A stretch of 64,000 nucleotides of DNA. Origin: Anopheles merus. Taxonomy: Eukaryota; Arthropoda; Insecta; Diptera; Culicidae. Both the position numbers and the translations under genes were made by a program. The DNA lies in contig NC_054081.1 of NCBI RefSeq assembly GCF_017562075.2, forward strand, positions 3,897,926 through 3,961,925. The letters run 5' to 3'. Within the stretch, counting starts at the first letter, position 1, and each line of letters begins with the position of its first letter. The notes under the pieces were generated by a model that did not search any database, was not told the origin of the DNA, and saw only the letters and a program-made list of their open reading frames with translations. Positions 1 to 9,574 of the stretch are shown piece after piece.

Positions 1-112
1 CACTTTCAATCAGATCGAAAAGAACGAAGGGAACGAAGCGGGTACGAACGGATCGGAACGGTGCTGTGCGAGTGTGCCTCCGTAGAGGATTACCTTTTGC
101 ATCCCTTGCTCC

Positions 113-186
<74 letters not shown>

Positions 187-770
187 CCTCTACAGGCTAC
201 TTCCTCGCACGCCAGATAATTGTTGGGCTCTTCCACCGTGCACACTTTTCGTGGATTGGTGCCAGCGGAGTGGAAGAGATTGTCTTTTTGTTTGATTTTT
301 GGTTGTATTTTTTGTGTGTTTGGTTCGTCTCCCCGATGAGAAATTGAATCATCTCACCTCATCTTAGCGGCAGCAAAAAACTACGAAACGGAAAATCAAT
401 CTTGCTGCCTACGGGTCCGATTTGTATCGGCGGGCGGGAATTGCCTGCCTACCGAGGGTGGTAGCGTGGGGAGACTATTATCGCCCCTTCCCCATCGGTA
501 CGTGTGCGCACACACAGGTAAACGGGCCATCACAATCATCTATCGCTGTCTGCTTGTGGGGAAACACACACACACACACATACTCTATTGTTATTGCCAC
601 CGAAATGAAACCCATGATGGCGGTTTGATGATGGGTGGTTTTCCCTTCATTTTTTATTTATTTTTTTTGGCGGCGTAAAATTAACTTCATTGCCCAAGGG
701 GGGGGTTATCGCTTCGATCGCGGAAATACTAATCTACTTTTTTACATCTTTTTGTTCTGTTTTGTTGCAG
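1..770. other. Upstream region or 5' intron of the kirre/rst-like gene
   Basis: No supported coding sequence. The stretch holds a ~70-bp CT dinucleotide run (115-184), a short CA run near 565-580 and T-rich DNA. It ends in a strong polypyrimidine tract and TTGCAG (765-770), which looks like a 3' splice site. At least one non-coding 5' exon and the promoter therefore probably lie further upstream or outside the window. I could not place a transcription start. Confidence 0.5.
115..184. repeat. CT/GA dinucleotide microsatellite
   Basis: About 34 uninterrupted CT units lie upstream of the kirre/rst-like exon 1. GA/CT runs near insect genes can bind GAGA-type factors, but nothing here proves a regulatory role. 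Confidence 0.95.
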
Positions 771-953
771 GTCCCGACTGGTACACAGCTGTACTGAAGC
801 ACTCGGAGATGCATCGGGGCCGGTAGCCGACGCGACTGCGACGCGACCTGCCGACCAAGACGACCGACGATCGAGCGCAGACACAGCAGCAGCAGGGAGC
901 CTGCTTTGCGATAATCAACAAATAAACAAACCACACACAAAAAATATAGAAAA
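771..953 (+). other. 5' UTR part of coding exon 1
   Basis: It follows a strong acceptor (T-rich tract, then TTGCAG ending at 770) and runs to the ATG at 954. It contains a five-codon upstream ORF (809-826, MHRGR) and an A-rich leader just before AAAATGG, a favourable insect start context. It is read as untranslated because stop codons precede the ATG in its frame. Confidence 0.6.
809..826 (+). promoter_or_regulatory. Short upstream ORF in the 5' UTR
   Basis: ATG CAT CGG GGC CGG TAG lies 128 bases before the main ATG. A short uORF can lower or gate translation of the main frame. Function is inferred only from position. Confidence 0.35.
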
Positions 954-1360
954 ATGGCGAACGGAAGCCTGCGGTTTACGGTGCTAGTGTACGGCACGTT
1001 CGCGCTGCTCCTCTCCCGGACGGTGGTGCTTACCACGGCCAGTGCCGGCAGCAGCAGCAGCAGTAGTAGTGGTGGTGGTGGTGGTGGTGGGTGGAGTGCA
1101 AAAGTTTGCGATGGAACCGCAGAACCAGACGGCAATAGTGGGGTCGCGGGTGACGCTACCGTGCCGGGTCGAGTCGAAGGTGGGCCAGCTCCAGTGGACG
1201 AAGGACGACTTCGGGCTCGGGTGGCACCGGAACCTGAGCGGCTTCGACCGCTACTCGATGGTCGGGAGCGACGAGGAGGGCGACTACTCGCTCGAGATCT
1301 ACCCGCTGATGCTGGACGACGAGGCACGGTACCAGTGCCAGGTGGGCCGCGGAAAGGATG
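954..1360 (+). CDS. kirre/rst-like: Exon 1: signal peptide, Ser/Gly tract, Ig domain 1
   Basis: The ATG at 954 opens a hydrophobic signal peptide in frame 3. The Ig1 domain (FAMEP...LPC...LQWTKDDFG...YQCQVG) is in frame 1. The frames differ by one base and meet in the GGT run at 1071-1095, where GGG at 1089-1091 looks like one G too many. The Ig frame has no ATG before the mature domain: it is open only from 988, after TAG at 985, and its leftmost start is a GTG at 1042. The signal-peptide frame is therefore needed. The donor is GTAAGT at 1361, and the exon ends in phase 1. Confidence 0.85.
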
Positions 1361-4300
1361 GTAAGTGTTTAGCGAGCGGAGAAGTGATCTACTCAGCAGC
1401 GTGAGTTACCCTCTGAGTGTATGAGTTAGTGGGGCTCAAATGTTTAACTCACTCACTAAGAGTCATCAAAAAGTACTAGGAGCTAGTTACTAGTAGTCAC
1501 TGAGAGCTAAATCACTCAATCGATAATGAGTGATGGAAAGAGTTCTTGCACTCACTCAAGTTTTTAGCGCAATATTTCAAAATTTCAGCCTAAAATCACT
1601 TAACTCACTGAAAAATAATGTTTTACAGTGAACGATTTACTATTAGGTACGGAGATCTAAGCAATTCCTCGAAGGTAAACTCTCCAAAGAGTTATTTGAC
1701 CCATGATTGTTTAATTCACTCTGAGCGAACGTTTAACAATCACTCATTTCGGGGGAAACCTCAAAAGAATGATTTAACTTAAGAATAATTTGACAATGAA
1801 AGAGTCCCTTTCGAGTATCATTCCTCGTGATTTAACGCTCAAAAGAGATATGTAACTCATAGAATATCTTGGAGGGAGTGATGGCATGAACAGTTAAATC
1901 AGATTTTGAAACTCAATTCCAAAATGAATTCTCACTCAAAGCATTTTAGCTGCTAGGGAACATTAAAAGTGAAATAACTCATGAAGATACTACTCTTTAC
2001 CCCAATTTTACCTCACTAATGATATAATTATCTGTCAGCGAGTTACTGTATGATAAGAAGAGTAACATATCGCGAATCAATCAATGAAAAAGATGGTAAA
2101 CTCACAGTACATACAGGGTTTTTCAATTGAGTTTAGACTAGCTGCATACTTTTTTTTTGAATAGTCGTAATAGATTCATAACTAGCATCCTCTATTTTTG
2201 ATTGCGAGCAATGGAGTAATTGATTTCAGCAGGTCCCTGCATGACGGTCTAAGAGCGTCGCGTTTATAACACCCGGGATGACAGATCGACTTGAATAATA
2301 ATCTGTGGATAATATTTAATTTTATCCGTCAACTGGTTTAAAGCATTTGTTTTACTGCTATATATCGTCCACAAAACAAGAGATATTTTATCTGATAGGT
2401 TTTCGGTGCTATTGTTTGGATTTTATGAATGCACACTACAACACAAAAGCACTTATCGGCTGAATTGAAATATGCAGTAGTGGACCCACAGGCATAACCT
2501 AACCATAAGCTAGATTGAGCAAGTTTTTCAGAGTGACCATATGTAGTTCTATTGAATTTTGATCGAATATCGGTTTACAATTGAGCACACTAAAACTCAA
2601 ATTTTCTAACCTTAAATCAAAGATTTTTCTAAGTATTAATCATTTAATCAAAAAATTAGACTTTAATGAATTTTATGTGTGAATGAAGAGTTATTACCGA
2701 AAATTACTGAATTTGCTTCAGATTTCCTACCTATAACCTCTAAAAGCAATCTGGTCACTCTGCCCCAGCAACCGTCCTGCTGCAATCAATTGCTCCTAGT
2801 CAATAATCAATTGCTCGCAATCAAAAATAGAGGATACTAGTCAAGAATCTATTGCGACTATTCATAAAAAGTATGCTGTCAGTCTAAACACAATTGGAAA
2901 TGCGTGTAAAAATCTCGATGAGTGAGCTGAGCTGAGTGTCAATTTGTGAGCTGAGCTGAGTGACAACACTAGCTGACATACACTTTCCTTATACCGTACC
3001 CTCTCCTGCAGGTACTCCCGGCATTAGGTCGAGCTTCGCCACGCTGACAGTATTAGTTCCGCCGGAACCGCCAAAAATAGTGCAGGGTGACTTTCTGGTC
3101 ACGACCGAGGACAGGGAGATTGAGCTCGAGTGTGTGTCGGTCGGCGGCAAACCGGCGGCCGAGATTACCTGGATCGACGGGCACGGCACGGTGCTGACCA
3201 AGGGCATCGAGTACGTGAAGGAACCGATGGGCGATACCGGCCGCTTCACCGCGAAATCGATCCTGAAGCTGACGCCGAAGAAGGAGCACCACAACACGTC
3301 CTTCACCTGCCAGGCGCAGAACACGGCCGACCGGACGTACCGGTCGGTGCGGCTCAAGCTGGAGGTGAAGTACGCGCCGAAGGTCAGCGTGAGCGTCGTC
3401 GGAGGCGCACTGGCCGGCGGTCGCATTCCGGAAGGGGCCGAGGTGCGGCTGTCGTGCCGGGCCGACGCGAACCCGGCCGACGTCACCTACCGATGGTACA
3501 AGGCGGACGAGCCGATCGTGGGCGACTACACGACGGAACTGGTAAGTGATCATCGGGCACAGAGCGTGAAGCTGTCAGGCGCACGCGTCAGTACTGAGTG
3601 CAACGCTTTCATTTCCCAAAACCAACACCAACAGGTCATACACAACGTCTCGAAGGAGTACCACGACGCGGTGATCAAGTGCGAGGTGCACAACGCGGTC
3701 GGCAAGAGCGAGGAGAGCGAAATCCTCGACATCAGCTACGGGCCGACGTTCCGCACCCGGCCCCAGTCGGTCGAGACGGACCTCGACCGGAAGGTGACGC
3801 TGGCCTGCGACGTGGACGGCAACCCGCCGCCCGAGATCCTCTGGGTGCACGAGGAGTCCGGCCGGATCGTGTCCAGCAGCGCGAACATCACGCTGATGGC
3901 GACGCGCGAAACGGCCGGCCGGTACAGCTGCAAGGCGAGCGTGCGCGGCTTCCCGGACATCGAGGCGACGGCGGCGGTCCAGCTCAAGGGCCCGCCGACG
4001 ATCCGGTCGCCCCGCCAGCAGTACGGCTCGGTGAACGACAACTCGCAGATCCAGTGCGACGCGGTCGCGATCCCGAAGGCGAAGCAGGTGATCTGGACGT
4101 ACAACGGGCTGGAGGTGAGCGGCGAGAACGAGCACACGATACTGGAGAACCACTCGCCCGAGGGCGTCCGGTCCACGCTGATCATACCGAAGAGCAAGCG
4201 GCAGCACTTCGGCGTGTACAACTGCACCGTGCTGAACGAGTACGGCAGCGACTCGCTGGAGATACAGTTCGCACCGATGGAGTCGTCGTCGCTGCCGGTC

Positions 4301-5726
4301 GTCATCATACTGATCGTGGCGGTCGTGTTCATCACGTTCGTGCTGGTGCTGGTGGTGAGCCTGTGCTGCTGCGAGCGCAAGGGCAACAAGAAGCTGCCAC
4401 CGGCGGACGTCATTACGGATGTAAGTTGGGGGGGAAACGGCGGCGCAGGAAAACTGTGTTACTTATATATTTACTTTTTCTTCTTTTTGCCGCAAAGCAG
4501 CATTACATGACGGAAAAGACGTGCAAGGAGAGCGACCGGTCGTCCAACGTGAGCGACCTGAAGATAGACCGCGACCACGAGTACTCCGAAACCTGCTCCG
4601 GCACGGACAGTATCGCGACCCGGCTGGCAATGAACATGATGGGCTCGTCGAGCGGCGGCAGCAACAATAGCGGTGGTGGAGGAGGAGTAGGAGGAGTAGG
4701 AGGAGGAGGAGTGGTCAGTGGAGGTGGTGGCGGCGGTGGTGGTGTACCGCTAGCCGGCCCGGTTCGCATTCCCAACGACTATCGGTAAGCTTGCCTTTTT
4801 TTTGTAAAAAACGATACAATGCGATGCACATTGCATACCATTCGGGCGGTATTTATTGAGCGTCTTTGTTTCGTTCTTTTTTCTTCCACTCTCCAGCTAC
4901 TCGGGTGACTATTCCGACGGCATTGGCTCGACGCTGCAGGCGAAAATTGGGCAAAGCAATGGTGGGTACGTGCCGTACGTCGACTACGCCCAGGACTACA
5001 ACCTGCCGATGCACATATCGAGCAACGGGCAGCTGCCGAACGGCAACCTAAGCCTGACGCGGAACCGTGAGCTGCGGCAGGACAATGGGCTGCCCAGCAT
5101 CCAGAGCGGCATGGGTTCGCTGTCGGCCGGTTTGATGAGTAAGTCTTTTTGTTTGTTTTTTTTTTTTTTCTACTTCTGCTGGTGTTTTATTGTACCTTTG
5201 CTCCAAAAACAAAAGTAGCATTACAAGCGTCTTAGGATACACAAACTCACCACCTGTATCTTCAACCTTAATCTCTTCGCTATGAAAAAAAACAACAGAT
5301 ACATCCCTGATGAACGCCCCGAGCATAGATCCGCGGTACAGCGCAACGTACGGCAATCCGTACCTGCGCAGCAGCAGCACCCATCTGCCCCCGCTGCCCC
5401 CGCCCAGCACGGCCAACCCGGCGATGACGCCGGCGCCGCCACCGTACAGTGCCGGCCGGCATCCGACCAGCGCCCTGCTGATGGGCGTCAACATGGGCGT
5501 CAACTCGGGCAGCGTCATCGGCATCGGCTCGAGCCTGACCAGCCCGGAATCGATCCGGTCGACCAGTGCCGGCAGCAGCGACCCGGCCGGCACCGCGGCC
5601 CAGCAGCAGCAGCAGCAGCAGGGCGGCCAGGTGGCCGCCGGACAGACGGGCAGCCCGGCCCCGGGCCAGTTCATACTGCCCGCGAACGGGGACATACGCA
5701 AGGGGGCGCTGGCGACCCACGTCTAG
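954..5726 (+). CDS. kirre/rst-like: Kirre/Roughest-like IgSF cell-adhesion receptor, six coding exons
   Basis: Type I membrane receptor of the IRM (Neph1) family. In Drosophila, Kirre/Duf and Rst bind Sns and Hbs in myoblast fusion, nephrocyte slit diaphragms, eye-cell sorting and axon targeting. Exons: 954-1360, 3012-3541, 3635-4420, 4498-4784, 4897-5138, 5299-5726; all introns are GT-AG with consistent phases. Exon lengths sum to 2680 nt, one more than a multiple of three, so one base in exon 1 is surplus (see GGT run near 1089). Corrected length is 892 residues. Domains: signal peptide ~1-31; Ser/Gly tract ~33-47; Ig1 with Cys70/128; Ig2 Cys176/235; Ig3 Cys284/328; Ig4 Cys370/411; Ig5 Cys453/509; membrane helix ~531-555 followed by Cys-Cys-Cys (possible palmitoylation); cytoplasmic tail with VPLAGPV (~657-663), a tyrosine-rich YVPYVDYAQDYN block (~694-705), polyQ, and C-terminal THV (PDZ ligand). 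Kirre and Rst cannot be told apart by eye; I infer a single ancestral-type gene. Confidence 0.93.
1361..3011 (+). other. Intron 1 (1651 bp)
   Basis: Donor GTAAGT and acceptor CTGCAG. The 5' half (about 1400-2100) is rich in scattered ACTCACTCA/TGAGTGA words, like a decayed short-unit array. The 3' half holds an inverted-repeat element (2114-2904). Just before the acceptor, GAGCTGAGCTGAGTG occurs twice (2921-2963). Confidence 0.85.
2114..2904 (+). mobile_element. MITE-like inverted-repeat element, copy 1 (in intron 1)
   Basis: About 790 bp with ~90-bp imperfect terminal inverted repeats. The left end has AGTTTAGACTAGCTGCATAC, AATAGTCGTAATAGATTC and TCTATTTTTGATTGCGAGCA. The right end has their reverse complements in mirror order (about 2810-2900). 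The interior has no long ORF. The outer tips approach CAGGG...; the right tip is decayed and I see no clear target duplication. A second copy in opposite orientation lies at 16448-17190. Confidence 0.75.
3012..3541 (+). CDS. kirre/rst-like: Exon 2: Ig domain 2 and most of Ig domain 3
   Basis: The acceptor TGCAG ends at 3011 and the donor CTG|GTAAGT is at 3541/3542. It encodes residues 136-312, including the family hallmarks TTEDREIELEC, KPAAEITWIDG, KKEHHNTSFTCQAQN and ADANPADVTYRW. The 3' end is phase 0. Confidence 0.93.
3542..3634 (+). other. Intron 2, 93 nt, open in frame
   Basis: It begins GTAAGT and ends CCAACACCAACAG. It is exactly 31 codons long and has no stop in the coding frame, so retention would insert 31 residues into Ig domain 3 without breaking the frame. 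It is called an intron because family alignment joins the flanking exons directly: GDYTTEL runs into VIHNVS. Confidence 0.85.
3635..4420 (+). CDS. kirre/rst-like: Exon 3: end of Ig3, Ig4, Ig5, membrane helix
   Basis: Residues 313-574. Landmarks are YHDAVIKCEVHNAVGKSEESE, the Ig4 Cys370/Cys411 pair, the Ig5 Cys453/Cys509 pair, a hydrophobic helix encoded at about 4289-4363, then three cysteines and basic residues marking the cytoplasmic face. The donor GAT|GTAAGT is phase 0. Confidence 0.94.
4498..4784 (+). CDS. kirre/rst-like: Exon 4: juxtamembrane tail with Gly-rich tract
   Basis: The start is ambiguous by one codon: AAAGCAGCAT gives tandem acceptors ending at 4497 and 4500, so Gln575 may be included or skipped. 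It encodes an acidic/Ser-rich segment, a long Gly/Ser/Val low-complexity tract (about residues 624-656, encoded by GGT/GGA repeats) and the conserved VPLAGPV motif. The donor ATCG|GTAAGC is at 4784/4785. Confidence 0.88.
4897..5138 (+). CDS. kirre/rst-like: Exon 5: tyrosine-rich cytoplasmic segment
   Basis: It is joined in phase after TCTCCAG. It encodes residues 670-750 with several tyrosines (YSGDYSD; GGYVPYVDYAQDYN), plausible kinase or SH2-adaptor sites as known for Neph-family tails. The donor is A|GTAAGT at 5138/5139. Confidence 0.88.
5299..5726 (+). CDS. kirre/rst-like: Exon 6: Pro-rich tail, polyQ and PDZ ligand
   Basis: The acceptor is AACAACAG at 5291-5298. It encodes residues 751-892: MNAPSIDPRYSATYGNPYLR, a proline-rich run (LPPLPPPSTANPAMTPAPPPY), seven glutamines (5601-5621) and the terminal THV then TAG. 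The C-terminal PDZ ligand is a shared feature of insect Kirre/Rst and vertebrate Neph1, which supports this as the true end. Confidence 0.92.
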
Positions 5727-6143
5727 CGGGGCGGCGGTTCCGCACCACCCCACCCACCACCGAGCCATCGAGCGTGCAAAGCGGCGGCCCCGCACCCGTC
5801 TCCTTCCATCGTTTCCTCGCGCTCCTCGCTCCCGCGCCAAGCCAAAACCCGCCCCCACAATCTCAATCGCCCTCAGCCTCACACACTGTGCTGCTTTGCG
5901 GGCTTGCAGCCATCTAGGGGCATCCGTGTCTCCATGTGTAGGATAGGTATTTTTTATTTTAATTTTCGTTTCCTCATGAGTGGATAAGAGAGGGTGTGTG
6001 AATGTGTGTGAATGATTTTATCAATGCTTGGAACCAGCCCACGACACACACACGAACATACACGCGTGGCCATTAGATCATATTGGCCAGAAGTAATCAA
6101 TCGTAGGCTGTAAATGCGCCCGTGTGCAATGCTTGCATTAAGA

Positions 6144-6207
6144 GATCGTCCACAAACTACGTAATGCCAAAAACGAAAAATTTGTTACGTTGTTTATGGA
6201 TGGGCCC
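6144..6207. repeat. Short foldback (MITE-like) in the 3' flank
   Basis: Left arm GTCCACAAACTACGTAATG and right arm GTTACGTTGTTTATGGATGG are imperfect reverse complements separated by an A-rich loop. A related arm (GGGACCATCCATAAATTATG) occurs at 25977. These resemble the ends of a widespread insect mini-element. Transcribed, it could form a hairpin. Confidence 0.45.
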
Positions 6208-6864
6208 CTAATCGCTACCAGATAGCGAAAAAAGGTCTAATTTTGTGGGCAAAAACAAAGCAAAACACACGCACATTGGAGTAGCTTTCCCACGCCATAC
6301 TCCCCAGCCAAACGAACGTGACGGCATTTGGAAGAGATGCTTAATGTTTCAATGTCTGCTTTTAGGCCCCCCCCGGTGCTGGGGCGACTGTATGCAGCTT
6401 CGTTTTGTATCCGCCCCCGCTCCCTGTCACCCCGCTCATTCCAACTGCCTAGGATGTAATGGAGGTGTGTGGAGCGTGTCATACAGACATACGTACATAT
6501 AAAAAAAAAACACACACACACACACACACACACAAACACCCAAAGACAAAATTGACATGTGCAGCAGCAGCAGCACCGTTTGATCGTTTAACGTTTGTTT
6601 CGCTATGTTTTGATTCAAAATGTGTGGCCTTATTAAGTGGAGAAAGCAAAAATGTACGAAACAGGACAAAAAACCAAAAACACACTACAAACAACAAAAG
6701 AAAGTTTTTTAAAAACAATTACACGAACCACACAACCACGGTGACACGGTGAGCATACAAGCGGAAGAAGGTAGCCAATTGCTGGTAAAAGGATTTTATT
6801 AAAGCTCGTCTACTTATAGCTTAAATACGACAATGAGCGTGCGAGTGTATACTTGCGTGTGCAT

Positions 6865-6865
<1 letters not shown>

Positions 6866-6906
<41 letters not shown>
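6866..6906. repeat. GT/CA dinucleotide microsatellite
   Basis: About 20 GT units within the presumed 3' UTR. Other GT/CA runs cluster nearby (6510-6535, 7420-7600). Confidence 0.95.
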
Positions 6907-8186
6907 ATATATACAAATATACTCGGAGTGGTTATATAGCGATATACACGCAGCTTGCCGTGTTGCTTACGAATGTGCGCGCAAGCTGCTTTAGCACGAT
7001 TTGCTGTTAAACCATCCCTCTCCTCCTCTTCCTCCTTCGCCCTCCCTCTTTTCACGAGCGCAAAAGATGTTCGCAGGCCAGCAAAGGTTAGACACAATTT
7101 TAGACTAGCAAAACAAAACACTTTCCATCAAAAGGTACGGAAAAAGGGGGCAGCCAAACGAAAAGCTCGCTGCACTGGGATGGTTAGAGCGCACGCTAGC
7201 TTTAGCTTGAAAAAGTACACATGTTTTGGCTGAATTCGGAACGGGGGTAAAGAGTTTAGTACATTATAACGCCTTTTTTCCTAAAAAAACCCCAAACCAT
7301 GAATCGTCATGAAACAAACAAACAAACGCGAGGCACGAGCGGTGGTGGATTATTGGACGAGAGGAAAACAAACCGAAAGCCATACAGGCTGATGCATGCT
7401 GGTGCTTGTGGTCGTATATGTGTGTGTGTGTGTTTGTGTGACGTCATATTGGCAAAGGAATTCGAAAGGAGACGACAACAACAAAAACCAAACTAAGCAG
7501 CTTAAAATAATTCTTTCTCCGTTTTTGGCAACCATATGTGTGTTGGTGTGTGTGTGTGTGAGTGCCGTTTGTGAATGTGTGAGAGTGTGTGTGTGTCGCA
7601 CCAGCTGCGATGCACGCGCGCGCGGTTGAGCACATTTTTTGCGTTGTTGTTGTTGTTGTTGTTACGTGCACTGCACGTTTGCCTACCTTGCAGGCGCTTC
7701 GGACTGCACGCAACACCACTTTCCCGCTTTGCACCTTGCTTCCACCATACTGCTGTATCCATTTGCTTGGTTTAACAAAGACACACACACGCACATGCAC
7801 ACTGAGACATAAAGTGTGCTTTGGGACGGCGGCACAGCGAAGAAGCCGAACGGAGCACATTCGAGAGGAAAGCAAACAAACAAAAACCGTACATTGGTAG
7901 CGAGGCGATTGGTTTTTCCTTTCCTAATTTGCTTGCGCAGGGGGTGGCAAGGGGGTCTGGCTGGCCTGTGGCCCCGAGAGAATGCATCATGTGAGAATAT
8001 ACCAAATTGTTTTTTTTTTAATATGTGTATAGCGATTAATTTTTAGCCAAGCAGCGGTCGCAGCGGCTCGCCTCGTGGCCGCTTCTTATTAGGTTTAGCT
8101 CGTCTTCGCTAAGATTTCATTTAGGCCCCCTTCAGCCGGTGCTTAGAATTGAAGGAGAAGATAGGAGGGGTAATAGAAGCGAAAAT

Positions 8187-8188
<2 letters not shown>

Positions 8189-8225
<37 letters not shown>
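8189..8225. repeat. GA dinucleotide microsatellite
   Basis: About 18 GA units, with a second impure GA patch near 8300-8340 and another at 8786-8803. Confidence 0.95.
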
Positions 8226-8228
<3 letters not shown>

Positions 8229-8832
8229 AAAAAACAATCTACTCGCGTAAGAATAGAACATAGCACGTAAGTACTCGCAGAAGCAACGTAAACACAAACT
8301 CCAGCGAGAGCGAGAGAGAGATTGAGAGAGTGAGGGAAGTAGGGGAAAGCATGGAGTAGCAAGATGAGGCTACCTTCTTTCCCTCACCCACTTTCCGCCC
8401 TTTCTCGCTTAGGCCATTCGACTGAAATTCGTATCGTTTTTATGGAGGCGCCCATTTGCATTACAGTAGGCGACGAACCCCTCACCCCGGTTGACCTAGC
8501 GTCTCATTGCATTAAAAAAAAAAAAACAAAAAAAAAAACAAACCAACAAACAGAATTGTCCCAACAGTGCATCGTTCAAACTCATTCAAGCAGTAGGCAG
8601 TAAGTACTTAATCGGTAAGACGAATCTTGGTGCCCAAACCTTGCAGCTTGGAACGCGGAACACACACATACATATATCTTAGTAGCTAAGCGTGATGCTA
8701 GTAAAAACAAAAACAAAAGGGAATGCAGCAAACACGCGCAGAGTAGTCACGTGGAGGACAATTGTACGCCAGTAAGAGGGAATAGAGAGAGAGAGAGAGA
8801 GAGGGAAATTTGCATCCAATCTATCGATAATT

Positions 8833-8840
8833 TGTACATA
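8833..8840 (+). promoter_or_regulatory. Pumilio-type element in 3' UTR
   Basis: TGTACATA matches the UGUANAUA recognition site of PUF proteins. It is useful only if this region is transcribed as 3' UTR; an 8-mer can occur by chance. Confidence 0.3.
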
Positions 8841-9503
8841 CACACAGATAAAAAGCGCATACGAAATCGTTATACTTTTTCTTTTTGTTCATGTATTATA
8901 AAGCGTATAGGTTTATATATATATATACATACAAACACACAGACACACAGACATGCATCCATATTAAAAATACAACTAGAGCTATATATACAAATAGAAA
9001 TTATGCTTATAGATAGAAGAAGAAAAAAAGAGGAAAGAGCAACACTCGACTGTATTATAAACATATTTTTAACCTTCATCTTCCCTCCCCGACTCCCCTG
9101 CCCCTGCCCATCCCCTCGCTCATGTTGTCATCTCGCTCTCCGATTCGGGAAGGGGAAAGTGGTGCTATAATTACCGTCATTATAGCATCGCAAGCAACAC
9201 TGCTCGGCTTACAGCCCTCCCCTAACCTTCCCATCCAGCCCAACTCATCCCCATCAGTGGAGCGGGGAGGGGAGAAGGGCAGGGAGGGAAACACGTTATA
9301 GCTTAATTGTAAAGGGATCGCAGGTCTGAGCAGCTGCGGCCACGCGCAAGATAGATTCAAGTCGGCGGCAAAGCGAGCGCCCTCGAGCTCCTTTCCGATC
9401 GCCTCCGCCCACGCCCTGCCACCCTATCCCGCCCACCACCCTTCCCCGTTTGGAGCGAAACAAAAAAAAACACTCAAAAAGTATGTGAACAAAACTGTCA
9501 ATT

Positions 9504-9511
9504 TGTACATA
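9504..9511 (+). promoter_or_regulatory. Second Pumilio-type element near the 3' end
   Basis: TGTACATA lies 58 bases before the AATAAA at 9569, a typical position for a functional PUF site close to a poly(A) tail. The evidence is sequence match and position only. Confidence 0.35.
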
Positions 9512-9568
9512 GTATGGAATTCTTTACTATAGCAGTTAAGTATTTGAAAGTCAATTGAATCTCATTTA

Positions 9569-9574
9569 AATAAA
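9569..9574 (+). terminator. Candidate poly(A) signal
   Basis: AATAAA sits at the end of an A/T-rich stretch, about 3.84 kb after the stop codon, followed by GC-rich DNA. It is the best placed canonical signal downstream of the gene that I noticed. Confidence 0.45.

Noticed and set aside
1042..1404. An ORF starting at 1042 in the Ig frame as the true protein start
   Set aside because: Its first codon is GTG, not ATG, and the Ala/Val run is just the microsatellite read in another frame. The ATG at 954 with a normal signal peptide is better.
2989..4413. Long antisense and shifted ORFs over the receptor exons (for example 3575-4207 and 3736-4413 on the - strand, and 3130-3549 on the + strand)
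   Set aside because: They are shadows of GC-rich coding exons, with Arg/Ala-rich translations and no domains.
4503..4775. Proline-rich - strand ORF opposite the Gly tract
   Set aside because: It is the complement of the GGN repeat in exon 4.
6120..6210. miRNA hairpin in the 3' flank
   Set aside because: The foldback resembles a dispersed element rather than a conserved miRNA, and I recognise no known mature sequence.
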